Of a DNA stretch of 64,000 nt, positions 43,601 through 55,453 are shown in pieces. Within the stretch, counting starts at the first letter, position 1, and every line of letters starts with the position of its first letter. Source of the stretch: Phycomyces nitens (lineage: Eukaryota; Mucoromycota; Mucoromycetes; Mucorales; Phycomycetaceae). A model generated the notes under the pieces. That model did not search any database. It saw nothing but the letters and a program-made list of their open reading frames with translations, and was not told the origin of the DNA. The stretch is from NCBI GenBank assembly GCA_022702545.1, contig JAHRBC010000002.1:7254001-7318000 (forward strand), in the 5' to 3' direction. A program made the position numbers and the translations under genes.

Positions 43601-44407
43601 TTACGGAGAGAGAAAGCCTGTGTCTTTTGCAGATTAATCCAAGCATCAGAGGTACATGAGCTTGTATGCAGTTGTTTGTAAAAACATCGAGATCTATTCG
43701 ATATTTAAGATTTACCAGAACGTCATGACTATAAGCTAAAGATTTTACTGGAGGAGACACAGAAATGTTGTGGTCATCTGCGGCTACATTGAAGTTTGGA
43801 AGAGACCAACCCTTGACTAATCGTTATAGCAGTTGTTCAAATGCAAGATTGAAAAGTACAAGAGACAATTGATCTCCACGGAGAAACCTATGATGCTGTA
43901 CAACGTGAGGCGACAGAAAGTTATTGACGTTGACGGAGATGTTTGTGTTGAGAAATAGCTGCGTGATACAGTATACTATAGATTCCGGGAAACGGAAGTA
44001 GTCAAGGTCTTGTCTCACGCATATAGAATGCCCACTGTTGTATGCCTTTGCCTCGTCGAGAATTAATTCAATTGATGGATCAGAGGTGTGTCTAGGATGT
44101 TCCATTAACATAAAAATGATGAGTCCATTGCCTGAAATAAGACGACCTTTACAAAGCTTGTTTGATATTAATTGATGAGAGGTTGTGGTACATGAAGTAC
44201 TAGAGAATTTAGTAGATGAGTAATAACTTTCGCATAACCATGAATCATTGCAATGGGGTACCAGTTCTATAGCTCAATAGATCACCTTTCTTTGGAATGA
44301 GTTCCAGTAAGGTAGAGCTCGAAGAAAGTGGGAATATACCTTGTCAGAGAATCATTGTATATGGTTGTTATGAGGTAGGTATAGCCATCCTTCAAAAAAA
44401 ACAGAAC

Positions 44408-44775
44408 TGTCACGCCGTGTTTTTGCTTTATTGGTCTTCTGTCCGTATCAAAAACACACCATATTCTCCATCAATTGGCATTCCACTGCTTTATGAGTGA
44501 GAATTCCCAATTTTTACTTACAACCTTTCCTGATTTCTTCTATGTCTATCCCTATAAATACCAACATAATATATAACAAAATAAATTATCGATTAAATCT
44601 TTTACCTTTTCTCTTACTTTTGATTTCACGTTTCTTCCTGAAGAACGATTCTATTTGCTTGTTAAACTACAAATTGCTGGATGGTTGTGTCAGAATCTAT
44701 CTGTCTTTCTATCTCTTCCTTTCTTCATCTATATTCTTGGACACTTATTGTGCAAATTCAACATACCGCGTGACA
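44408..44775. mobile_element. Element with TGTCACGC ends, family D copy 1
   Basis: Ends TGTCACGCCGTG and ACCGCGTGACA, with duplication gaac (44404-44407 and 44776-44779). It is inside the dead LINE and present at the same place in block E copy 2, so it was inserted before the block was duplicated. Confidence 0.8.
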
Positions 44776-45170
44776 GAACGGATTTCATAAGGTAAACCAT
44801 ATGGCCCTGAACTGCTTTAACAGGGAGAGTGTTTTGACTAAGAGCGAATTTCGTCGAATGCAAGGGGTACTGTCATTGGGATAGTATATGGATTACCCAA
44901 AGCCTGTTTAGGTGGTAAGTTTAGAGCAAGTCATCAATAGATATGTTTCCAATGGGATCAACAGTTTATAACTGCTTGAAAAGATGTGTTCCAGCGTCAG
45001 GTATTGTGCTGTCTATATTGCACCAGTTGAATGATACTTGGTAATTCAAGGAAAGTCTATCTTTTGTAGCTGCCTTGGCTGCAATTGTACAATCGTGGCC
45101 AGGATTTCAACATTTTCTTGTTAAAAAATTGCAAGTTCAAGCTTAACAAAAAGAAGATGACTGTTCCATA

Positions 45171-45628
45171 CATGGTCTATCTTAAATTTGCGCCTAATCC
45201 TGTTGCGTTTTCTTTATATAGTCTTCTCTTGCTATGTTCGCCAAAAAGCAATTTGTTTGCGACGATTATCGCTTTAAAGAAGTTTTTAAATAACAGCAAC
45301 GATGCATATATGATACCATTTTTTACTCTCTTAACTCTACCAATCTTATCAATAGGATTTATAAATTATGTATACTTTTATATGGACAAGCACATATTTT
45401 AGTTGACGATACTCCAGCTTGCTATGTAGGGTCCTTTGAATTAAGCAGTTAATAGTAGATAATGTTTCATTTATAAAAAAAATGACTTTTTTCAATGCTG
45501 TGTATGCATTAAAAAGGAAAATATGAAGTAAAAAAAAATAAACTTATAGGTATACCCTATTTTGGCACGAACGCCAAGTCATCACAAACAATGATTACGT
45601 GTACCATTTTTTGGTCAGTAGTGCGCCC
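45171..45628. other. Upstream DNA of unknown gene, copy 1
   Basis: From about 45270 this matches 55020 onward (aataacagcaacgatgcata, tttactctctta, accaatcttatcaatagg) and marks the left edge of the gene-bearing duplication. A plus frame ending at 45402 has no counterpart open in copy 2. Confidence 0.5.
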
Positions 45629-45650
45629 CAATCAAAATAAAAAGAGGGGC
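45629..45650 (+). promoter_or_regulatory. Promoter elements of unknown gene, copy 1
   Basis: A ccaat-type word is followed by caaaataaaaagagggg about 60 nt before the ATG. Copy 2 has ccaatcaccc and caatataaatagagggg at the same distance, so a TATA-like box followed by AGAGGGG is conserved. Confidence 0.45.
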
Positions 45651-45698
45651 TTTTGTCTTTTCTCATTCCTTGCCTCTCTTTCAGCTATTTATTATAAT

Positions 45699-46764
45699 AT
45701 GCTTGCTTTTACAACCACTCACCCCACCGCTCTCGCTCTCGCTCCTCTTGGGACTTCTGTTCCTTTGTCGGTCTCTCCTGAGGCTCTTGCTTCTTTGGAC
45801 GTCTCGCCTGTCAAGGCTTCTCTTGCTGTTGGTGCAGCCTGCGCTGCGGTTGCCGCCCCTATTTTCTTTAGGGCAGTTGCAAGAGCCCCTGCCACTCTAT
45901 CTGCCGTCCCCTCTACCACTCAAACACTTCGTGTGTTCAGAGTTCCTGCGCAAGGTATGTTCATATTGATTGTCTAGTATAATATGTTCCCAAAAGTGAC
46001 CACAATACTCAAAAAACATCATTCACTTGATAGTATCTGGTCGTAAGAGAAAGCACTCTGAGATCACTGGTGGTGATGAGGAGGTTGGCCGCCCCACCTC
46101 TCGTCGTCGAATCGAGTACTCTGTTCCGTTGAACGATGTTGTATCAGACAGCACTCCATTGGAGGGTAAGTAGTTTAACTTTTGCCAATATAGTCTTTCG
46201 TGTCTTGACCTATATTATATTTGTCATTTTTTAGAAGTACCTGCCCCAAGAGGTGTCAAGCGTACGCGTGACATTGACGCTGACGAACTCGAGCAAGTTT
46301 ACACAAGAGTAAAGGCTCGCTACGATGCCGGGCCTGTCCTCGCCCACCCATTCAGAAGAGTACCATTAGATCTCTGTACATGGGTGGTGCGCCGAGAGCA
46401 CTACCTTGAGCTCAAGGACCTCTACCTCGATATGACGGAAGCGCGGAAGGAGTTCTTTGAGCAGCAGCAGCAGCAGCAGACTCCTCCCAGCCCAGTCGAA
46501 GAGGTTGGACAGGCCCCATCAAGCCAGCAGCCTGCAGATGATAATTCTCCTCCCTCCCGCCCTTCTGAGGATGGCGTTACCTCTTGCGTCTCTGGCGAAC
46601 AGGCATCATCAAGCCAGCAGCCTCCTCAAGACACTTCTCCTCCGTCTGGCCCTTCGGAGGACATTGCCACCGCTGACATCTCTGGCGAACCAGCTGGCCC
46701 GCCCACTTCTTGGGAGAAGGCTATCAACGTCGTGGCCGCAGTGAAGAGGTTCTTCTCTTTCTAA
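45699..46764 (+). CDS. Unknown GC-rich three-exon gene, copy 1
   Basis: 305 aa from exons 45699-45954, 46034-46165 and 46235-46764; both introns are phase 1, with gtatgt and gtaagt donors. Exon 1 is Ala/Ser/Pro-rich with one hydrophobic segment (SLAVGAACAAVAAPIFFRAV). Exon 2 begins with a basic GRKRKH and TSRRRIE, possible nuclear-localisation signals. Exon 3 opens PAPRGVKRTRDIDADELEQV and contains a charged helix (REHYLELKDLYLDMTEARKE). A Gln run and two diverged Gln/Ser/Pro-rich repeats (about 40 residues, SSQQP..DNSPPS, SSQQP..DTSPPS) follow, then a C-terminal helix ending AAVKRFFSF. I recognise no family. GC content is far above the surroundings. Copy 2 conserves structure and both ends. 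Confidence 0.75.
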
Positions 46765-46970
46765 GAACCTCTTCGCTGCCAAGCCCAGCTACCTGATCCA
46801 GGCTGGGCTTGTTCTCTATATCCGGCTTGAAGATTCTGGCAGAAGCAACAGGAAGCAACAGGAAGTAACAAGATTGGAACGTGCCGTACTAACAATCTTG
46901 TGACTAACATAGCAACAGGGAGCAACAGGGAGCAACACAAAGCAACACAAAGCAACAGGAACTAACATTA
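46738..46970 (+). repeat. Hairpins and GCAACAGG repeats at the gene's 3' end, copy 1
   Basis: Arms 46738-46754/46763-46779 pair over 17 bp (one G-T) and enclose the stop codon TAA at 46762-46764. AAGCCCAGC/GCTGGGCTT pairs at 46781-46789/46802-46810. GTAACAAGATTG at 46865-46876 pairs with 46893-46904 with one mismatch. Around these lie repeats of AGCAACAGG(G/A), ending AAAGCAACAGGAACTAACAT at 46950-46969. Copy 2 and the 33.5 kb array share the design. Confidence 0.85.
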
Positions 46971-46989
46971 TTGGCTCTTTTTTTGTGTA

Positions 46990-47170
46990 TTAGCAGAAAG
47001 GCATCTGGTGTTCTGGTTCTTTTTTGGATATTTTATTGTATCAAACCAAATTGTATTATATTATATTGTATCAAATCAAATCAACTTGTATTGTATCAAA
47101 CTGAATTGTATTCAACTGAATTGTATTATATCAAACCAAATTGTACTTTCTTTTATTTACTTTTATTTTT
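46990..47170. repeat. Degenerate TTGTATT-type minisatellite
   Basis: Words of the type ttgtattatatcaaaccaaa and ctgaattgtatt recur with irregular 10-20 bp spacing. The equivalent place downstream of copy 2 has a clean 40 bp tandem repeat. Confidence 0.55.
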
Positions 47171-49156
47171 ATGTATTGGCCTTAGTTGCCTCAAGCACAT
47201 CTGCTTTAAATTGAAATATATTATCATTGCCCTTGGTGCGGTATAAAACTCTATATGCGTCTAAAATTATCTTTGAGTACTAGCGAACATAAACCAATTG
47301 CTATAAAACACAAAAGTCTTGCGCCGTTGAAGTTTTCTGAACATTAGCTAGATGTACACCTTTTGTGAATCAAGTGCGTATGCACCAAAAACTACAAAAT
47401 AAAGTCTCGACGATATATTCTCCACAATATTTTTTGCCTGTGAATCATATAATGGCAGAAAAATTAACAATGTGTTAATACGAAAAAATCTCAAATTATA
47501 GGTGCGGATGTGAAGTCGGTAAAGGCTTTAAGGATAGATCCCCGTGTATGATTCCTAATCAAGCAATCAAAAAAGATAAGAATATACCAAAGATCCATTT
47601 CCAAAGGAGCAGAAAAAAATGTAGAGATTATAAATAATGAATATATATGCAGTCCTAGTTTGAGGAATATATTAATTATATAGTTTTGTTGCTATTTTGG
47701 AAACGAGTATAGGGAGCCAATATCAACGTCAGAGAAGAGGTGTGTGATAACGTTTAAGCAGTACTAAGAATCAAAGGCGGTTGAAGCTGGACAAGTTTGA
47801 AGTTAAATGCCCTGTAAAAGTTCCAAATGGCAAGCATGGTCCAACGCAAAACTGGACCAGCAGGTGCAATACTATCTAGTGCTGATAAGAATATAAAGGT
47901 CTGAAAAGCTTTGGAAATTACAATGGGTAGAGGATTGCTATTCATAAGATTTGACCAGATTCTTATTCACACACCAAAGTTAAAAGTATATGCATAGATA
48001 AAGTGTAATTGCGACTTGACCAAGCAATGCTAAATAATATAGAGAGAATATGATCAAAATGTGGGTATTGCGTGATGAATGAGGGCACAGAAAAAGAGCA
48101 AAGGGCCAAAAGAGACCCAATTGAGGTTTTTGAAAGGATGTATTTTTTGGTACTGGTATTGAAGCATTGTGGAAAGCAAGCAGGACAATTTGAATGAACG
48201 GAGATATGAGGTTAATACTTACATGGAATACGTACGTATAGCAGTGATAGGGTTGCTTGTAAACCATTTATAAATATACAAGTCCAGCTCGCAAAATATT
48301 ATAAACAAAAGGGAGTTTATTCTAAAAGAATAACAGGATAAAGGATCAAGATGGGATTGTATAGTCTATTAGAAATCTTATTAAGCATAAATATATTAAG
48401 ATTATCTTCAAGATTTACCAAGATAGCCAGCAAGTTGAACGACGGTGAGGATCAATTCTTATGTATTATAGGGGGAATATTAGCCAAATTTCAAAATTAA
48501 GTAATGCATGCTGAAGGTATTAATGAAGATTATTCATTGTAGGCAGTGTAAATGACAGAAATGTGTCTAGGCATTGATGTTAAGAAAGGAGATACTCTAG
48601 AATAAAAGGGACGAAGTAGTTGATGGTGGATCTTTAGATTGAAGGAAAGTGGAAAGACACGGAGAAAACAAAGCCACAAGATTTAAAGGTGTCTTAAATG
48701 AGATGTTACTACCAGAAGATTCGAAGAGTACATTGTTGCGTACTGGAATCCGGAATAGCAAGCCTGCCTTTTTATTTGGGTATTTATGAAGTGGCCGGGA
48801 AAAGGAAAGGAAATAATCCAAGACAGCAAATCTGGCATATTATGGTTTAATTCTTCTCAATGAAGGATGTAGAAGAAAAATAGCACTGCAAAGACGGACA
48901 AAACCATGGAGTTCATAATTGTAACATGGCTATAGAAGAAGAGCGATTGTGAGCTATGGATATTATAGCTGGTCTTAACTTCTTGGAAAAATAGGGGTGC
49001 CATGACAGCTCCAATGAACAATTGAAAATATCCGTAAAAAGCCAAGGTATTAAAGAGATGTGTATAATGTTTTACCATTCCAATTAGTAATAGTGTATCC
49101 ATGAAAGAATTGGATTATTCCAGCAGTGCAAGGTAATTAACTACGCTGAATCAAAG
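47171..49156. other. Right part of the duplication, then unidentified DNA
   Basis: Up to about 47995 the sequence follows 57010-57975 (cttagttgcctcaagcacatctgc; tttgaccagattcttattcac). Beyond that it is unique. Several minus-strand frames are hydrophobic (48267-47980, 49102-48857, the latter reading FYGYFQLFIGAVMAPLFFQE). They could be pieces of a membrane-protein gene, but I cannot join them or name a family. Confidence 0.35.
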
Positions 49157-50699
49157 GTATCTACTATGTATAGTATATACAAGAAAGCGGCGACAAGACC
49201 GAGTGTCTGCGAGGCAATATTGAGATTGACTAGAGTGATTTTGAGATATCGACAAAAATGTAGATAAAACGAGCAATGGAAAAAAAAAGGTAGACGTCTC
49301 AAGATTTCGCCTTTTTTATAATTTAAAGATTACATTATTTTTTGTGGTAAGATTATTGGCTCAAACACTTGGCATGAATAGCAAAAAAAGAGCAGATAAA
49401 GACCGCATTTTTATTCTGTTGGTCTTGGCAAAAGTGTGAGAGTGTAAAGGGCGTGCGGTTAAATATATTACCTTACATGTCTCTTACATCAAAGCTTGTG
49501 CAGTAGTACACGAGAATATAAGGAGTAGTAAGACAACGAGCTGTTAAAGTAAGCAATAATCAAAGAAAATACTAAAGATAACGATACCTTGGGCTTTGTT
49601 GGCTTCTTGACGGTTGGAGGTAAAGTTGAACACTAGTGAATTTTGTATTTTATGCACTTCAGGGTGGTCCGTGCACTGGTTGCATAAAATAATCAGTCGG
49701 TAAAGTAGGGACACAAAAAGGTCTGGACAGTCACTGGACGAACGGTTTCGTCCCAAAGAATCAACAACAACAACAACAATATATTGGGTTATCCCAATCA
49801 GCAAAGAGATGAAGGATCATAAGCACAACTGTTTCTGAATGAGCTGTTGCGGTAGACGTCAAAATGTTTTTGTTTGGGAATAAGCAGTTATCATCAGATC
49901 CAAGAGCTAATGGCATGAACCGTTGTATTTTTTTTTATTAAATTGCATATTGTCGTTACTAATTGACCTTGGCTGTACCTAACAGTATGTTTATGTCACT
50001 AATAAAATTTAGGACGATCTTGCAGATAGATCCAGGCGTCAGATAGCCAAGTATGCGAGATTAAATGGTATACCCAATAGTCTCCAAAGCAAATAAAATA
50101 AAATGTTTTTAAGAGTAAAGTGCTTGTTTATTTTAGCATTCAATATAACAGTAACGTTAGACTGACTGGTATAAATTACCAAGGCCAAGAATAAGCTATT
50201 ACTTTATATTCATAATTAATTTGCTGTTGGTCATCTATACAATCGTAGTAGGTCTGCCAGTTGTCGTAATTTTTACATCACTGTATTTGTCGTGTATATA
50301 TACCTGTGATTTAGTTTACTAATAAACCCTATAATACTCTTTAATTGACTCCTATTAGTCTAATCTTACCAGCTCTTTAATACTGGTTCAATGTCGTAAC
50401 ATCTATTATTCAAGTGTGGGTAATTGACATTTAGAATACACAATGACCAGTCATCAAGAACAGCAAACATGACCCTAACAATTAATACAATCCTATTATT
50501 GACAGAAAGAGTCAAATGTAGATCAAGACGGCATCGAAAAACTATAGATAATTAACAGTAGTAAATTTAGTCTAGCAACAATTTTTAGAGTACCTCGTTA
50601 ATGCCAAGTATTGTCATATTTGCAATACCAAGGTTCACGGAAGCCTGACTTAGAAACAAAGAGTCAGGGCAAATGAAAGAAGTCATATATCTGAAACAT
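49157..50699. repeat. Duplicated block C, copy 2
   Basis: Second copy of 39567-41382, lacking the 288 bp insertion. A CAACAA run sits near 49765-49778, close to where the insertion stands in copy 1. Confidence 0.85.
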
Positions 50700-51101
50700 T
50701 GACACGTGTCGGAATTGTTGTATAGTGTAATTTGTGCAAGAAGTATGTATATATATTTTATATCAAAATATTCTTATCCAACGATATGTAGCAACAACGG
50801 CAAATGATATCGCTCTTCAGGCAAGAATATTAAAGTAAAGTTTATACGACTTCTTTTATCAAAAGAAAAATAAGAGTAGAACCGTTCGTTCTTTATTGAA
50901 TGCTAACTTCCTAACTATTTATATGAAAAGTTAAGAGATAGATTGCTAATTATATCCGGGTAAATATAATGTCAAGTTGTCTTTAGAAAGGGGTGGTGTG
51001 AGCTCAGAAGGTAGAAGAGGTGACTTCGGGAAAGAAATTGAAAAGAAGGAAAGGTGGACTTGTGGTAGACAAAGGACGACCAGACAATCCTATGCTTGAC
51101 A
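50700..51101 (+). mobile_element. Family B solo-LTR-like element, 402 bp
   Basis: Shortest family B copy, with no extra 32 bp unit. Flanks acat and aaat (50696-50699 and 51102-51105) are a possible target duplication with one change. The left flank is block C, as for the copy at 41383. Confidence 0.75.
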
Positions 51102-51105
51102 AAAT

Positions 51106-52852
51106 CACGAACGGCGAGAATAACAAAAGCCAATACACTTCCCTAAATCGAATCAGACAATGTAGTAAATAAATTCTCTTGGAAAATAACAAGAGCATTC
51201 AGGAATACCAAAAAATAGTTTATCCACAAGAAGATATAAAAGAGATGAAAAATATCATTCAACAACAACTTGTCTAAAAAATCAAAATTCAATTCAAACC
51301 TATACACAAATCTTTTATTTAAAAACCATATGTCAAAGTCTCATTTTACTTTCTATAGATCCTTTTATATGTTTACTCAAAAACCCAAATACCTTAGTAT
51401 GAACTTATTCGAGCTGTACAATGAGAACCAGGAAGGTGAACAGTATAACAATACATTCAATCAGCCTCTCTACGAAATGAAATATATATATATATATTCA
51501 CAAAAGGTCATTGAACGTTAATGCAAATCTTGATCCAAAATGTCTAGGGAATATTGTAAAGCGTGTGATATTTGTAGTAGAAATTGAGACGGTGGATACT
51601 TTGAGACTCTTTATTGTGGTTTAGAAAAAGTTAAAGTATATCCAGTTATTGATTCAAGAAGTATGTTAACTTAGTATATATAATTATTGTTATAATTCTT
51701 ATCAGCTTGGATATTCATTATCCTAATAGCTGTGTTATCAGTTAATAGGTATTTTGGGACTTTGTCCCACAATAGATTGGGTATGGTACTTTCATATTTG
51801 GATAAGGATTTCTGGATGGTATAGTTTGTCTTGATTTTAGATAATCCAGCTATCTGGGTTTATATATCACTTTTCTCTGATATACCATTATGCCAAATAC
51901 AACAAAGCGTCAAGTACTTGAATTTCAGTAGAATAATTCTGGAATTGTGTTTCCCTCTATAAACGGCTTGTTTTTGGCAATTAAATGGCTCAACTGCTTT
52001 TATGCAGTGTTGTAAACTAGATATCGACAAAATATCTGCACATATATTCTTGGAGGCAATAGAAGCTCCCGTGCAACATTTTAAAAGTACTGATAAGGCA
52101 AATTCACAAACTGGTCTTTCTAATACATCCTTTTGAAGAATTGCATGTCAAGCCAAAAAGAAACAGAAAAAAACAGACAAATATAGCATGTATTGCCTCT
52201 CTAATATTGGATACTGGTAACAAAGATTTAGTTATCCAATTTCTGCAAAAGGCAAAACGTTTCTGGCTATATTTTCCATATTTGCAGACATTAAATTATC
52301 CCAAATAAATATGTCAAGAACTCTGTGAACTAACAATGAATAAATTGCAACCAAATTGCGCATATATTTATAAAACTGGCTTGTATTAAGATTATTAGCT
52401 CAAGTGATCCAAAGGAGATAAGGGTATATGGTTATAACGTTCTATCATCTCGGATAAATTTTGCTAATGATGATATTTTAGATAATATGTTTTGCAGGTC
52501 TAGAAATATGAAAATCGAGAAAAGTTGGGTAGTTATTGTGCCCTTTGTAGATATATGAGATTGTCTGTAAGTGAGTACACTAAAATTAAAAGAAAGTAGA
52601 TATGTCACAGTTGTTTGACTGTCAGTCACGTTCAAGAATACTGTAATTCAGAGAGACATTCTAGCAAAAAGCAGATTAAGCTAAAAGGTTCAAAAAATAA
52701 CTAATATCTGGCCAACCATCAGCCCAAACAGTTCCCGAGATGTGTTATCTGCTGCTTTAAAGAAATAAAGCATCTAAATATAGTTTGATGTTCAGAATCA
52801 AACACAAAAATATATTAAAGTTAGTTGCAGTTTCCACTTTTTCTAATTCATA
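51106..52852. other. AT-rich DNA with an old diverged repeat
   Basis: The part 51580-51910 is related to 58370-58690 (ttgagactcttta, tcagttaat/ctgg, tggataaggat, gggtttatatatcactt, atgccaaatacaac). Frames are short and none is assigned. The stretch near 51280-51345 resembles 13820-13880 weakly. Confidence 0.45.
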
Positions 52853-52856
52853 CTAT

Positions 52857-53312
52857 TGTCATGCTGTGTTTTGGTTCTCTTCGTCTTCTGTCCGTCTAAG
52901 CCGTGCCGTTCCCTTCCTACTCACCTCATCGTTTACTTTCTTCACCTCATTTTCTTTTCTCGTCTGTCTTGCCACACTCTTCTTTCTCACATCTCTCCAC
53001 AATTCTTCGAAATAACAAACGTATAAATACTTACAAGTGATTCATTAAATAAAAAACAACTTTGAACTCTAAAACTCTTAACCCGCAATTACTTTCAATC
53101 TGACTCCATGTCAAAATACCCCTTTCCTGAAGAACAATTCTATTTGCTTGCTAAGCTACGAATTGTTGGATCCCGTATTAGACAGTTATCTCCCTCTCCC
53201 TCTCTCTCTCTCTCTCTCTTTCTCTTCTTGATCTCTCTTCGTCAAATCTACTATTATATTATCTTTCTTTCTCCTGGACATTTTCACACTAAAGACATCA
53301 CACCGCGTGACA
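52857..53312. mobile_element. Element with TGTCA/TGACA ends, family D copy 3
   Basis: Starts TGTCATGCTGTG and ends CACCGCGTGACA, with a perfect duplication ctat (52853-52856 and 53313-53316). Internal sequence matches the 44408 and 63247 copies (cctgaagaacaattctatttgc), with a (TC)n expansion near 53190-53220 that accounts for part of its greater length. Confidence 0.85.
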
Positions 53313-53316
53313 CTAT

Positions 53317-55370
53317 CTAGTTTCATAAATTTGCCATGATAATGTAGTTTACACTAAAAGTGAGGCTGTTACATTGAGAGACGTCAATGTGACTGACAGA
53401 TAATGTCTCTTGTTCATAACCAGTGTAAAGCTTCCTGGAATAAATAAAATGACAACACAGTATATATAAGATATGAAACCAAGAAATTTAACCAAGTATA
53501 AAGTTCTTCTGGAGTCACAGAGCAGAATATCATGAATAACAAAATATGAATAATAGAATTAATATATCAATCATCAACCATCAACTGCCATAACCTTGCA
53601 AAAAAAATTGACATTTAATAATAGAGTAACTGTATTCAATACATACTTTTGTAGAACAATCATACACTTGTAACCAAAAAATTCTATCCCAAAGACTTTT
53701 TAAAAATAACTCTCAAAATCAAAATGGAGCTACCCAAAAGATCTATAGGGATTTGAATAAAGCTGAGAAAAATACCTGTATTTCTATGCAAAAGTACTCT
53801 CGTGCACTTGTCAATCTCATGAAGCCAGAACTTTAGGTCGTTCGACTATGTATTATAGCCTTTAAATATACAAGTCTCTTATTCAAATATTATTTCTGTT
53901 ATGGCAATTCCTTCTTCCGATTGATTTCCAAAATCTTTGGCCTTAAAATTATCCTGAGAGAGCAAGTATCAATTCTGCGCGAAATTATTTGAGAAGCGAG
54001 CCAAAGAAAGGGACAGCCCAAGTTTTATAAAAGCTGGGTAATGTATCTGCTCAGTCTCGAATATTTTTTAAAATGTATTTGTCTTTGTATCTTTGATATT
54101 ACTTTCATCCTCGAGCATATAGTGCACAAGCTATCAAGTGAGCTGATTACTCTGTAGCTTCTAAAGACATACTTTACGAAATCTTTATTCATAGCCACTC
54201 TTTTTTTCAGAAATTTCAACTTGGGAATTTCTATTTTTCATACTATTATATGCAATAGTGTCGACCTTTATTTTTAAAGAGTATAACTATCACATTCTAG
54301 GCTAGAGTTTGTTATGACTTTTAATATATTCAAAAACCAATTCAAAATAAAAGGAAGAACCTTTTATTTGTATCGAGTTATTGTCACATCTATAACAATC
54401 TCAATATATTCTCATTGCTTAGAAGAGATAATAGATTATCAATATTATCAAGACAAATTATATAAAAACTTGCTTTATATATATATATATATAATGCTAA
54501 CAAATCCAGACATAACATTTTCTCGGCTTGATATAATTTTCCTTCGATAAGAATATATCAATATCAATATAAAAATTCAAATCTTTATAATTATTGTAGT
54601 CTTCAGATATTCTATTTAATAACAGTCCAAAGTTCTTTCAAGAACTACTTTAATAAATCTCTTCTCTATACGTATAATAAACATAAAGCAGTCTTCTCAC
54701 AAATAATAAATCTATAGAAATTTCAATAGAAATACTTGAAATAAAGTTAAATAGCTCCCATGTATATTATTGTACCATTATCTAATTAGCAAACAATCTA
54801 TCCTTTAATCAGATTAGTAAGATAAACAGAGTACTTGTTTATGCACTAACAATTCCGAGTAACTCTCCTCAGAATAAAACGTACCATTGATAACCTTTAT
54901 TATTTTATTTTATTTGCTTTCTAATTATCATAAAAATATATAGTCATTCCATTTATTTTATGCCACTCCATCAATTCTTGGCCTTATTTAGTCTAGAGAG
55001 CCGATTAGTCTGAGTCGATTATCATTTTAAAGGGGTCCTAAAATAACAGCAATAATGCATAAAAGGTACAATTTCTCACTCTTAATTTTACCAATATGAT
55101 CAGTATAATTTATAAAGTATTTATGACATTATTTGTGAAAGCACGTTTTGTAGTTGGAAATATTTAAATTTGATATATAGTGCGTTTTAAAGTAAATAGC
55201 TAATAATACACGATAATTCATTTATAAAAAAATATTGATTTATTTGATGTTGTATATGCAATAGAAAAGAATTTATAAAGTAAACAAATATATTCATGTA
55301 TATTCTATTTTTATTAAAGGCCAAGTCATCAAAAAAAAATTACGTATACTTTTAATTATCTAGCAATACA
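53317..55370. other. AT-rich intergenic DNA
   Basis: No gene is supported. From about 55020 it is the left part of the second gene-bearing duplication copy. Confidence 0.5.
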
Positions 55371-55405
55371 TTCCAATCACCCAAATTCAATATAAATAGA
55401 GGGGT
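55371..55405 (+). promoter_or_regulatory. Promoter elements of unknown gene, copy 2
   Basis: CCAAT-type word followed by TATAAATAGAGGGG at 55391-55404, about 60 nt before the ATG, as in copy 1. Confidence 0.55.
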
Positions 55406-55453
55406 TTTTATCTCTCCTTTTACCTTGTATTTCTTCCTGCTATTTTTCACAAT

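Larger units (their letters stand above)
42088..45170 (-). pseudogene. Decayed LINE, block E copy 1
   Basis: Minus-strand pieces in LINE order, from high to low coordinate: an RT motif 1 region near 44300, and 44111-43824 reading EAKAYNSGHS.. to FLRGDQLSLVLFNLAFE. The latter is a worn form of the EKAYDRV..GLRQGDPLSPVLFNLAFE block. The catalytic box near 43736-43721 reads AYSHDVLV where YADD is expected. 43036-42851 reads TSVWHVFCVTNVLKTFFDKL, a conserved post-RT segment. The C-terminal remainder reaches 42106. The RT active site is destroyed and stops are common. The block is duplicated at 61347-64000. Confidence 0.8.

Noticed and set aside
45719..45919. Minus-strand 66-codon frame inside the unknown gene's first exon
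   Set aside because: It is an antisense shadow of an alanine-rich exon that is conserved in the paralogue on the plus strand.
48857..49102. Hydrophobic 81-codon minus frame with an ATG
   Set aside because: AT-rich DNA gives Phe/Leu/Ile-rich frames by chance, and I could not connect it with neighbouring hydrophobic frames by credible splice sites.
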